Virus record (IMG/VR): IMGVR_UViG_3300042506_000135
Location: 1-20,185 of that record
DNA length: 20,185 bases
Strand: one strand, 5' to 3'
Source: a virus
Every line of letters starts with the position of its first letter. Position 1 is the first letter of the stretch. The translations under genes were made by a program, and so were the position numbers. Shown here piece after piece: positions 5,769-11,694 of this stretch. The notes under the pieces were generated by a model, which saw nothing but the letters and a program-made list of their open reading frames with translations, did no database searches and was not told where the DNA came from.

Positions 5769-5899
5769 TTTCTCATAATGTATTTATGCCAGTAGTGAGC
5801 AATGGCATCGTGAATAACTATTCCAATGTGAGGGTAGCACATGGTAAGGATTAATAACCCAAAGCTAAATAAAGCCATAAAGATTAATAGTTGTATCAT
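5765..5899 (-). CDS. Tiny membrane protein, 44 aa
   Basis: The frame reads MIQLLIFMALFSFGLLILTM, a strong membrane segment, followed by a His- and aromatic-rich tail (CYPHIGIVIHDAIAHYWHKYIMRK) that carries three His and one Cys and could bind metal. It is joined to the HTH gene before it and the 33-aa gene after it by ATGA overlaps, so it is translationally coupled in both directions. No family recognised. Confidence 0.6.
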   Translation of the reverse strand: MIQLLIFMALFSFGLLILTMCYPHIGIVIHDAIAHYWHKYIMRK

Positions 5900-6060
5900 T
5901 TTCTGCCCCTCCCTCTAATTGGTGTATAATTGATATTATGGTTAATTAAAACTTTACCATACTTAGTGGTAGTTTTAATTTTATTGTGTTTCACTTGCCA
6001 TCTAATGGCTTGAACACTTACTTCGTGAATTTTTGCAAATTCGTTTAATGTTATTAGCAT
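5896..6060 (-). CDS. Small helix-turn-helix regulator (MerR/excisionase-like), 54 aa
   Basis: The frame reads MLITLNEFAKIHEVSVQAIR followed by WQVKHNKIKTTTKYGKVLIN and a basic tail RGRGRK. This is the winged helix-turn-helix pattern of MerR-N / excisionase / AlpA-like proteins: helix 1 'LNEFAKIH', turn, recognition helix 'SVQAIRWQV', then a wing 'KIKTTTKYGKVLI'. It is the first gene of the early - strand operon and lies directly under a good Bacteroidota-type promoter, next to a large palindromic region. It probably binds that region and controls its own operon and/or the divergent + strand genes. Its stop overlaps the next start (ATGA). The start codon lies only five bases from the promoter -7 box, so the mRNA may be leaderless. 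Confidence 0.75.
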   Translation of the reverse strand: MLITLNEFAKIHEVSVQAIRWQVKHNKIKTTTKYGKVLINHNINYTPIRGRGRK

Positions 6061-6064
6061 GGCA

Positions 6065-6096
6065 CAAATATAAATACTATTTTTACAATAAACAAA
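6065..6096 (-). promoter_or_regulatory. Bacteroidota-type promoter for the early - strand operon
   Basis: On the - strand, TTTG (6096-6093) is followed after exactly 20 bases by TATATTTG (6072-6065). This matches the Bacteroidota primary sigma consensus, TTTG at -33 and TAnnTTTG at -7 with 19-21 bp between. The HTH gene ATG starts five bases after the -7 box, so transcription would start at or very near the start codon. Confidence 0.7.
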
Positions 6097-6109
6097 TAAA
6101 TAATTACAT

Positions 6110-6169
6110 TTTTAACAAAATAAATTAGTTGCTTTGATTATCAAACAGTTACAAATTAATTTGTTAAAA
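6110..6169. promoter_or_regulatory. Concentric inverted repeats: candidate operator of the divergent region
   Basis: Outer arms TTTTAACAAA (6110-6119) and TTTGTTAAAA (6160-6169) are perfect reverse complements. Inside them lies the exact 13-base palindrome TTTGATTATCAAA (6133-6145). Both share nearly the same centre, about 6139. An extra half-site ATCAAA is at 6191-6196, just before the + strand -7 box. The arrangement fits binding by a dimeric regulator between divergent promoters; the 54-aa HTH protein is the obvious candidate. A replication origin is a less likely alternative. Confidence 0.55.
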
Positions 6170-6205
6170 GTAAAAATAATGTATTATTATATCAAATTAA
6201 TACTA

Positions 6206-6213
6206 TATCTTTG
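6206..6213 (+). promoter_or_regulatory. -7 box of the + strand promoter
   Basis: TATCTTTG matches the TAnnTTTG -7 motif and lies 25 bases before the start of the 95-aa gene. No clear TTTG is seen at the expected -33 position, so the promoter is weak or needs activation, for example by a protein bound at the dyad or the ATCAAA half-site just upstream. Confidence 0.5.
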
Positions 6214-6238
6214 ACGTATAATTAAAAACCAAACAAAT

Positions 6239-6526
6239 ATGATAACACTACACAATAACACGGAATACATAACAGGAGCTGTTCATGCTATATTCTATAA
6301 TGAAGATCAGGGCGATTATTCACTATCAACTTTATGCGAAGAGGTTAGAGTAGAGATAGATTTTAAAACAGATGAGATAGTAATTACTTGCTATTCTGTT
6401 GAGAAAGGTTTAGAGCCTATTACTAAGAAGTTTAGCCGTCACGGTTTAGACGTTGCAGAATTGTACAAAACTATTTACTTTTTGTATAGTGAGATTTACA
6501 ACGAATTAAGACTAATTGAGGGATAG
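6239..6526 (+). CDS. Hypothetical protein, 95 aa
   Basis: This small acidic protein is not recognised. It has beta-strand-like sections ('EVRVEIDFKTDEIVITCYSV') and a C-terminal helix ('DVAELYKTIYFLYSEIYNELRLI'). There is no signal or membrane segment. It is the first gene of a short + strand unit transcribed away from the early operon, with its own -7 box, and it is followed four bases later by a lipoprotein gene. A lysogeny, immunity or early anti-host role would fit this divergent position, but the sequence does not show it. Confidence 0.7.
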   Translation: MITLHNNTEYITGAVHAIFYNEDQGDYSLSTLCEEVRVEIDFKTDEIVITCYSVEKGLEPITKKFSRHGLDVAELYKTIYFLYSEIYNELRLIEG

Positions 6527-6530
6527 TGTT

Positions 6531-6713
6531 ATGAAATACTTAATACTAATACTAGCGTTAACAAGTTGCTCTGGCAATTCAAAAGAAACTGTTATATTAC
6601 AGGCTAAATTAGATCGTGCTAATAAAGATATACTATATTACCGTACGCAATATTTAAAGGCTAATACACAATTAATAGAAATTAAAAGTAAATGCATTTA
6701 TTGTGCTGAGTAA
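6531..6713 (+). CDS. Small lipoprotein, 60 aa
   Basis: The start at 6531 gives MKYLILILALTSCSGNSKET, a short signal peptide with lipobox LTSC and a lipidated Cys at residue 13. A Met five codons upstream would place charged residues before the signal and overlap the previous gene, so it is less likely. The mature part is about 48 residues, mostly one helix or coil ('VILQAKLDRANKDILYYRTQYLKANTQLIEIKSKC') ending CIYCAE with two Cys. It is predicted to be anchored in a membrane facing the periplasm. Small phage lipoproteins of this kind are either outer-membrane spanin subunits or receptor-blocking superinfection-exclusion proteins. Being on the opposite strand from the lysis genes favours the latter, though weakly. 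Confidence 0.7.
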   Translation: MKYLILILALTSCSGNSKETVILQAKLDRANKDILYYRTQYLKANTQLIEIKSKCIYCAE

Positions 6714-6746
6714 AACTACTTAACTAAAAGCATCCCACCTAAAACG

Positions 6747-6774
6747 CCTAGCCCTAAGAAAGCTAGGTTTTTTT
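6747..6774 (+). terminator. Rho-independent terminator of the + strand unit
   Basis: CCTAGC (6747-6752), a 9-base loop and GCTAGG (6762-6767) are followed by seven Ts (6768-6774). It ends the 95-aa/lipoprotein transcript. The T-tract overlaps the stop codon of the oppositely oriented holin gene; on that strand only a short TTTT follows the stem, so it may terminate weakly in both directions. Confidence 0.85.
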
Positions 6775-7255
6775 ATTTTAGTTTGTCTAATAACGTTTGT
6801 TTGTCTTTAGAGCCTATTGAACTTCCAAAGTAATAACCTATCACTCCCATTGAAATAGTTGTTAAGCTGCCAATTATACCGCTTACTAATACTTCTTTGT
6901 GTGGCTCTAAATCTTTAAATATAATAATGTACCAAAATATAAAGGTACTGCCTAAAACTAACAAGGCTAATATAGGTGTAATGATTTTATTTAATAAAGG
7001 TGCTTTATCACTTGTCGCAATATCAATTTCACGCTTACGAGCTGAGTCCATTTCTTTCTGCTCAATATCCATTTGCTTAGTTAATTCAACTTCCATTAAC
7101 TGAGTGTGTTTATTAGCTTCCTCAATTAGTTTTAATTTAATAGCTTCCTTTTCTTCTTTAGATAAAGTAAATTCGTCAACTGTATTGCTAATTGTTTCTA
7201 TTAACTTAGAGCCACCTCCTGCTAATATGTTTGTTATGAATTTTGGTAAAGGCAT
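6773..7255 (-). CDS. Holin (3-TM, GTA-holin-like)
   Basis: A 160-aa protein with the layout of the 'holin of 3 TMs' family (PF11351-like). It has an N-terminal amphipathic start 'PKFITNILAGGGSKLIETI', a long charged helix (about 27-85) and two clear hydrophobic segments ('IITPILALLVLGSTFIFWYIII' near 90-112 and 'VLVSGIIGSLTTISMGVIGYYFGSSIG' near 122-148). The N-terminal segment could be a third. It would form the inner-membrane lesion that lets the endolysin reach the cell wall at the end of infection. It is the last gene of the virion/lysis operon, one base after the endolysin stop, which supports the lysis role. Confidence 0.82.
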   Translation of the reverse strand: MPLPKFITNILAGGGSKLIETISNTVDEFTLSKEEKEAIKLKLIEEANKHTQLMEVELTKQMDIEQKEMDSARKREIDIATSDKAPLLNKIITPILALLVLGSTFIFWYIIIFKDLEPHKEVLVSGIIGSLTTISMGVIGYYFGSSIGSKDKQTLLDKLK

Positions 7256-7256
7256 A

Positions 7257-7664
7257 TTATGTAATTATTAAAACCATGTTTCTATTTCCACTCATTTTAT
7301 AACTGATATGCACCCAGCTATAATCGTATTCATTAATTAATTGATCGAAATATAAATTAGCTTTACACCAATCAAATAACTTTTTATTTTCTTCTTTACT
7401 TCCTGCGCTAATATCCATTGCCTCACCGGTACAATGTTGCGAAGTTTTAGAACCTTTAACTGCCTTATTTAGTTTTTCACTTCTAAAGAAACTATTAATT
7501 TTAATAGGCTTGCCATACCATTTACGTAAAGGCTCAAAACAAAAGTCTGCTACCTTTTCCATGTTATTAAGTTGAGCATTATTAGGTTTGTTATCTATGC
7601 CTAATCTTAAAGCTGTTGGGCTTAATATTGCCTCCTCTAATGTTATGTGTTCACTAATATTCAT
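7257..7664 (-). CDS. Endolysin, peptidase M15 family
   Basis: A 135-aa M15_3-type zinc peptidase. The core shows 'INSFFRSEKLNKAVKG' then 'SQHCTGEAMDIS', giving zinc ligands His77 and Asp84, and 'SWVHISY' with the third ligand His119. These are the standard three of D-Ala-D-Ala-type peptidases. It probably cuts peptide cross-links of the host peptidoglycan at lysis. There is no signal peptide, so export depends on the holin encoded immediately after it. Its start is adjacent to the end of the single-TM protein gene (7664). The length is typical for a single-domain phage M15 endolysin. Confidence 0.92.
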   Translation of the reverse strand: MNISEHITLEEAILSPTALRLGIDNKPNNAQLNNMEKVADFCFEPLRKWYGKPIKINSFFRSEKLNKAVKGSKTSQHCTGEAMDISAGSKEENKKLFDWCKANLYFDQLINEYDYSWVHISYKMSGNRNMVLIIT

Positions 7665-7915
7665 TATTCATCTTCTCCTTTTATTGTTGGACTTGTTGGC
7701 AATGTTGCAACTTGCTTAGGAAAACTGTTAATTTTTAAGCTTAATTCTAAAGCTGAAATTCTAAAGTCATGCGCTTGAAAAGTTAGATCGCTTTTGCTTT
7801 TATAGATTTCAATCTTATTAGACAAAATAGATAGTTGAGTGAAATAAGCTATTGCAGCCGCAACAATATAAGCAACTTCTTTAAATTCAAACCTTAATTT
7901 AGAAACCTCATTCAT
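7664..7915 (-). CDS. Single-TM coiled protein in the lysis cassette, 83 aa
   Basis: I place the start at 7915 (MNEVSKLRFEF), where ATGAATGA overlaps the previous stop; the Met at 7957 would add a basic stretch inside the upstream gene. The protein has a short N-terminal cytoplasmic part, one membrane segment ('VAYIVAAAIAYFTQLSIL', about 14-31) and then a helical periplasmic part, ending in an acidic tail. This topology, next to holin and endolysin, fits an inner-membrane spanin or an accessory holin-like protein. No family signature is clear, so the spanin idea is an inference from topology and position. Confidence 0.62.
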   Translation of the reverse strand: MNEVSKLRFEFKEVAYIVAAAIAYFTQLSILSNKIEIYKSKSDLTFQAHDFRISALELSLKINSFPKQVATLPTSPTIKGEDE

Positions 7916-8258
7916 AATAATATAGTGCTTTATTTTTCTTTTTATCTTGTAAATCAAATCTTACTCTAATAACTAAAGCACCGCAAGCTGCGCCCCAAAT
8001 AGTCATGCCCATATCTTTATTAGAATAAACGCCATTATCCATCTTTCTATCCCAAACAACCTCTTTTAATATTCCTGCCGTTGTACCGGCTACAAAGCCC
8101 GTTAAAGCACTTAGAAACGGTTTGTCAATCATTTGATTAGTAACTTCGGCTGTTAGTACTGTAATTCCAAAACCAGCGTAAAAATGTTTTGTTTTATCGT
8201 CTATCTGCGACTTAACACAAATAGACGATAACAAAAATATGATTAATAATTTACCCAC
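7908..8258 (-). CDS. YfiM/DUF2279-like membrane or periplasmic protein, 116 aa
   Basis: The start is a GTG at 8258, eight bases inside the previous gene. An N-terminal signal-like stretch (GKLLIIFLLSSICVKS) is followed by 'DDKTKHFYAGFGIT', a hydrophobic segment, 'GTTAGILKEVVWDRK' and 'SNKDMGMTIWGAACGALV'. This order of DKxxH, G-x-KE-x-D, S-x-KD and a final small-residue helix is the pattern of the YfiM/DUF2279 group of small membrane-associated proteins, whose function is unknown. Phage lysis regions of Bacteroidota often carry such a gene. It is coupled to both neighbours by 8-base overlaps. Confidence 0.65.
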   Translation of the reverse strand: MGKLLIIFLLSSICVKSQIDDKTKHFYAGFGITVLTAEVTNQMIDKPFLSALTGFVAGTTAGILKEVVWDRKMDNGVYSNKDMGMTIWGAACGALVIRVRFDLQDKKKNKALYYYE

Positions 8259-8430
8259 GTTTTTTTAATTCCTCATTTATGAATTTAATGTTAGCTTGTT
8301 GGGCTTCAATAGTAGCAAGTGAATCATAAACTAATGCTTTTAATTCAGTTGTAGAATAGTCTTCAATTTTCTTTTGTGTTGGGTCGGTTGCTGCAACTTC
8401 CTCAACTACTTCTATTTTATCTGTTTTCAT
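8251..8430 (-). CDS. Small coiled-coil protein, 59 aa
   Basis: The frame reads MKTDKIEVVEEVAATDPTQK, then a helix 'IEDYSTTELKALVYDSLATIEAQQANIKFINEELKKRG'. It fills the gap between the fibre gene (stop at 8449) and the YfiM-like gene, overlapping the latter by eight bases. Small proteins with this 'acidic start plus heptad-rich helix' often follow tail-fibre genes in Bacteroidota phages, possibly as chaperones or trimerisation aids. This is recollection and context, not proof. Confidence 0.65.
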   Translation of the reverse strand: MKTDKIEVVEEVAATDPTQKKIEDYSTTELKALVYDSLATIEAQQANIKFINEELKKRG

Positions 8431-8448
8431 GCTGTAAATATAATAAAA

Positions 8449-9984
8449 TTATGCTAGCAATCCGATTGTTCTTAAAGCCCTTACTATTTTTTCAAGTGTG
8501 TACCCATCAAAAGTATCATCGTGCTTAACGTTTCCGCCTGTTCCGCTTACAACGGTAGCAGCAGCCACAGCCGTTGTAGGTTGTACTATTGGTGTAGCGT
8601 TCCAAAAAGATATTTTTTGAGAAGTTGTTAATCCTACTGTTATTCCTGTATTTAATACTTGCATATTAGTAACATTATTTACTCTAAAATAAGAACCGAC
8701 TGTGCCACCTACGATTGTGTAAGTAGGATCAAAAACTATATTATAATTTATAGCCGATGGAGTGGCGGCAGTATAAAATGCAGTTAAACTAGCAGGAGCT
8801 GAAACATAACCTTGTATCCTAAACGGATTTGTTGTTCCTACCCCATTACCTACTATTCTAATATCCCCATCAAACCCAGCAGCATATCTATTAGTTATAC
8901 TCGCATTAACTCCTGCTATGGGGCTTTCACAAAACAAATTATACACATTTGTAGCAGTACTTGCACCAACAAAACTAACCGTATTGGCTGTAAAATAATT
9001 GAAGTATTGTGTTGCTAAAGCACCCGTAGCCCATTGTTTGTTAGCTCCTGTTATTTTAAAGTTGGGGATGTTAGTGCCTAATGTTTGATTTGTGTTTGCG
9101 GTTGCGTTAAATGTGAAATTTGTTATTGCAGTTGCAGCAGACGTTGCGCCACTAAAAGTTAAAGCCGTACCTGTTGCGGTTGAAGATATTATTGTATTGT
9201 TAGAACTTTGAAAAGTTAATGCAGCACCTCTTATAGTCATCGGAATCCAAGCACCGCCAGTTCTATTGTATGCGGTTACAAATGCAGTTGGTGCGCTATA
9301 TTCTAATTCAAAACCAGCTCCCGTTGGAACTACACTAAACCCACCACCAACAGCTAAACCACCAGTTGGTATATATACATTGCCATTGTTCTGAATATTC
9401 ATAGCAGTAGTTGCCCCATTATTACCTACTAAAAATTGATGAGCAGCTACTGTTGATGTTCCAACTCCACTTGTTCCTTTATATTGTATTACCGAACCAA
9501 CAGCCGAACCTCCAACAATCAAAGGCGTAGTTATATTTGTTGTAAAAGTCGGGCTTGTTCCAAAAACTAAAGCACCGCTTCCTGTTTCATCACTTATTAC
9601 ACCTGCTAATTGTGAGCTTGTTGTTGCTGCGAATTGACTTAAAGGATTTGATGTTAAAGCATTACCAACACCGTAAACATTACTATCAACAGTACCATCC
9701 GCTTTTAAAAACTGAGTTGATAAACCGCCCGTTTTTACAAAGCCTGTTGTTTCTATTGTTGTTGTTGCAACTTGACCAGCCGTTAATACTTGTTGAATAG
9801 TTGGAGTTGACGCACTTACCGTTGGTAAAAAAGACAAGGCACTTAAAGCCGTTACACCATCGCCTAACTTAAATAAGCCAGTCGTATCATGATAGGCAGG
9901 CTCACCCGCTTTTAATACCATTGCAGCGTTAGCGGTAAACCATGCTGTGTTCTTTGGGTCGTATCTAAATTCTACTGTTGCCAT
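8449..9984 (-). CDS. Tail fibre / tail spike-like protein, 511 aa
   Basis: The N-terminal ~55 residues ('FRYDPKNTAWFTANAAMVLKAGEPAYHDTTGLFKLGDGVTALSALSFL') match the hyaluronidase/major tropism determinant-type anchor, with the E-x-x-Y-x-D-TG-x-F-K-x-GDG signature found at the base of many tail fibres. Low-complexity Thr/Ala/Gly/Ser-rich repeats follow ('STQFLKADGTVDSN', 'TGSGALVFGTSPTFTTNITTPLIVG'), also typical of fibres, and then a long beta-rich region. The C-terminal ~20 residues ('YTLEKIVRALRTIGLLA') are a short helical end common in Bacteroidota phage fibres. It should mediate host recognition. It begins one base after the 197-aa gene stop. No catalytic motif for polysaccharide degradation is visible. 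Confidence 0.82.
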   Translation of the reverse strand: MATVEFRYDPKNTAWFTANAAMVLKAGEPAYHDTTGLFKLGDGVTALSALSFLPTVSASTPTIQQVLTAGQVATTTIETTGFVKTGGLSTQFLKADGTVDSNVYGVGNALTSNPLSQFAATTSSQLAGVISDETGSGALVFGTSPTFTTNITTPLIVGGSAVGSVIQYKGTSGVGTSTVAAHQFLVGNNGATTAMNIQNNGNVYIPTGGLAVGGGFSVVPTGAGFELEYSAPTAFVTAYNRTGGAWIPMTIRGAALTFQSSNNTIISSTATGTALTFSGATSAATAITNFTFNATANTNQTLGTNIPNFKITGANKQWATGALATQYFNYFTANTVSFVGASTATNVYNLFCESPIAGVNASITNRYAAGFDGDIRIVGNGVGTTNPFRIQGYVSAPASLTAFYTAATPSAINYNIVFDPTYTIVGGTVGSYFRVNNVTNMQVLNTGITVGLTTSQKISFWNATPIVQPTTAVAAATVVSGTGGNVKHDDTFDGYTLEKIVRALRTIGLLA

Positions 9985-10578
9985 TTATAAAGTTTGAATA
10001 ATTGTTGCAGGTGCAGGGTCTGTTAATGTTTGTATTATTTCTTGCAATACCTCAACCGTGTAAGTACTATTAGGATTAAGTGTTGCTATTACGTTTCCGT
10101 TTTGGTCTAAGATTGAAACTAAACCAGCGGTGTTATTATTAGGTGTTGTGCAAGTTGAATGGTCATAATGTTGAACTACATTTAATTCAAAGCCCCACCC
10201 GCTTACGTCGTCATCGTAAACCGATTGTAAAGGTTCTAAGGTTATACTTTCATTTACTGTACAATTATAAATAGTTTGTAAATCCGATCTAATTTGCGAG
10301 AATACTTCCAAAGCTACCTTTTGCATTTCACTCATTAGCACATCCATATTTCTGTTATCTTGGTGTACTAAATCTAAAAATACAAAAGCAAAAGATGACG
10401 AATGTATGTTAATGTCTAATGTAACAGGATTAACAGTAACACCCATTAAAGGGTATGTTATTTCATTAGCAGCCCCAAACTCAGGCACTCTATCAAACAA
10501 AAAAGTACCACTACTTAGTTGGTTGTGGTTTGTTTGTTTGTCTTTGAATAACTGTTTTAGTTGGTTTTGGCTTAACAT
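9985..10578 (-). CDS. Probable tail-completion / neck protein, 197 aa
   Basis: The first ~135 residues ('NQLSSGTFLFDRVPEFGAANEITYPLMGVTVNPVTLDINIHSSSFAFVFLDLVHQD' and 'SDLQTIYNCTVNESITLEPLQ..YDDDVSGWGFELNV') resemble a compact beta/alpha protein placed between connector and fibre genes in many Bacteroidota phages, where a head-tail joining or tail-terminator protein is expected. The C-terminal part is a low-complexity extension with 'ILDQNGNVIATLNPNSTYTVE', like short beta repeats. The function is taken from position. The start at 10578 overlaps a possible 39-aa ORF by 68 bases. Confidence 0.62.
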   Translation of the reverse strand: MLSQNQLKQLFKDKQTNHNQLSSGTFLFDRVPEFGAANEITYPLMGVTVNPVTLDINIHSSSFAFVFLDLVHQDNRNMDVLMSEMQKVALEVFSQIRSDLQTIYNCTVNESITLEPLQSVYDDDVSGWGFELNVVQHYDHSTCTTPNNNTAGLVSILDQNGNVIATLNPNSTYTVEVLQEIIQTLTDPAPATIIQTL

Positions 10579-10630
10579 TTGCTTTCTCGAATTGTTCTAA
10601 TTTCTTAATATGTTCTTTTTTGATTCCCAT
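10511..10630 (-). CDS. Possible overlapping small basic ORF, 39 aa
   Basis: The frame reads MGIKKEHIKKLEQFEKANVK and ends NKPQPTK. Its ATG directly abuts the connector stop, as expected for a coupled gene, but its second half overlaps the start of the 197-aa gene in another frame. It is strongly basic with a helical N-terminus. Evidence is limited to packing and composition. Confidence 0.4.
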   Translation of the reverse strand: MGIKKEHIKKLEQFEKANVKPKPTKTVIQRQTNKPQPTK

Positions 10631-11170
10631 TTATTTATATAAATATTTATAACAATCATCGCAGTCATTATCGTCAATCATAATGCCGCTTGTAAAGTTG
10701 TTTCTATTAGGCATTATTTCATCACGCTCTACATTGCTAATGTATAAAGGATAGCTACTAACATATCTGTTTAAATAGTTAGTTACTCTTTGTGCGTAAA
10801 TCTCTGCTTTATTTTTAGACCTATCCATTAAGAATTGAATCTCGGCTAAATCGGCTGCACTAGAATTTTCGCTATTCTTAATCATTACGCCTTTATTCAT
10901 TAGCCTATACTTCATGTCCGGCATAGCCTCCATTTTAGCATAGTGTAACATACAAGGCACAACTAAATCTAATAAAGTTTGGTTTAAAACGGTTACCGTT
11001 GATGTGGTAACTTGGTTTAATACTTCGTTATATAAATTAGTTCCAAGTAAAGGAATAATATAAAAGTCTTGCACCTCTTGTAAAATCGGTGTTAAGATGG
11101 TCATATCAACATTTTTGTTTATGTTGGTATATTCCTTTAAATAGTTTTCTGATATTAATAAACTTGCCAT
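10631..11170 (-). CDS. Head-tail connector / adaptor protein (DUF6712-like)
   Basis: A 179-aa, largely helical protein. The N-terminal pattern 'LISENYLKEYTNINKNVDMTILTPILQEVQDFYIIPLLGTNLYNEVL' matches the DUF6712-type proteins of Bacteroidota phages, whose helical fold and gene position resemble HK97 gp6-like adaptors that form a ring under the portal. A Cys/Asp-rich end (DDNDCDDCYKYLYK) is notable. It lies downstream of the portal gene, as expected for a connector, but is separated from it by the inserted GIY-YIG gene. Its start is one base after the GIY-YIG stop. Confidence 0.78.
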   Translation of the reverse strand: MASLLISENYLKEYTNINKNVDMTILTPILQEVQDFYIIPLLGTNLYNEVLNQVTTSTVTVLNQTLLDLVVPCMLHYAKMEAMPDMKYRLMNKGVMIKNSENSSAADLAEIQFLMDRSKNKAEIYAQRVTNYLNRYVSSYPLYISNVERDEIMPNRNNFTSGIMIDDNDCDDCYKYLYK

Positions 11171-11171
11171 A

Positions 11172-11693
11172 TTATTTATAAAGCCATTTAAAGCCGCCTG
11201 CAGTCTTTCTAACTAAAGAACCGTTTGCAACTTGTGATATACTTCTGTAATCTATTCCTGTTAATCTACCAGCTTCCCTTGTTGATAGAAATACGTTAAC
11301 TATATTATCGTTTTTATCTACTTGATAAACTGTCTTTTTTAAAGGACTTTTAACAAAAGAATTTAATTTTCGTTCCGCAGTATAAAAATTACCCTTTTGA
11401 CTTGGTGGTTTATTACCGCCGTTATTTTTATTTAATAAATTACAACCTTTAAATTTATATAACTCAATATATTCAGCCTCAATAAACTCAGCTAATTCAA
11501 TGTTATCAACTTCTTTTAATATATTCATAATAGGCTTATAACCAGATAACCTAATTTCTTTAATTAAGTTAGATTTTTCAATGTTATTATCTCCCTGATA
11601 ATGATTATAAAATCTATTATAAGGGTTTTTTGTACATCCTACATAGAATATATTTTTATCAATTGGGTTTATTAAATTATATACGCTAATCAT
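11172..11693 (-). CDS. GIY-YIG endonuclease with NUMOD1-like DNA-binding end (homing endonuclease)
   Basis: A 173-aa protein starting at 11693, one base after the portal stop. A longer frame upstream runs antisense to the portal's own reading and is not used. The N-terminal nuclease domain reads 'ISVYNLINPIDKNIFYVGCTKNPYNRFYNHY', the GIY-YIG core with V-Y-N and F-Y-V-G strands and the conserved Arg in 'NRFYNH', and Glu87 in 'EAEYIELYK' as the expected metal-binding Glu. The C-terminal ~55 residues ('TVYQVDKNDNIVNVFLSTREAGRLTGIDYRSISQVANGS') form a NUMOD1-type helix-turn-helix, typical of phage homing endonucleases. It fits exactly between portal and connector (1-base gaps on each side). It probably spreads itself between related phages; virion function is not expected. 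Confidence 0.9.
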   Translation of the reverse strand: MISVYNLINPIDKNIFYVGCTKNPYNRFYNHYQGDNNIEKSNLIKEIRLSGYKPIMNILKEVDNIELAEFIEAEYIELYKFKGCNLLNKNNGGNKPPSQKGNFYTAERKLNSFVKSPLKKTVYQVDKNDNIVNVFLSTREAGRLTGIDYRSISQVANGSLVRKTAGGFKWLYK

Positions 11694-11694
11694 C

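Noticed and set aside
6110-6169. Replication origin at the AT-rich dyad
   Set aside because: There is no set of tandem iterons and no replication initiator gene in the window; the divergent promoters and the adjacent HTH gene make an operator more likely.
7916-7957. Earlier start (7957) for the single-TM lysis-region protein
   Set aside because: It would overlap the YfiM-like gene by 50 bases and add a basic stretch. The ATG at 7915 gives the same 8-base overlap type seen at the neighbouring junction.
9555-9800. Leu/His-rich + strand frame opposite the fibre gene
   Set aside because: Low-complexity residues mirror the Thr/Ala/Gly repeat codons of the fibre on the other strand; it is not a plausible protein.
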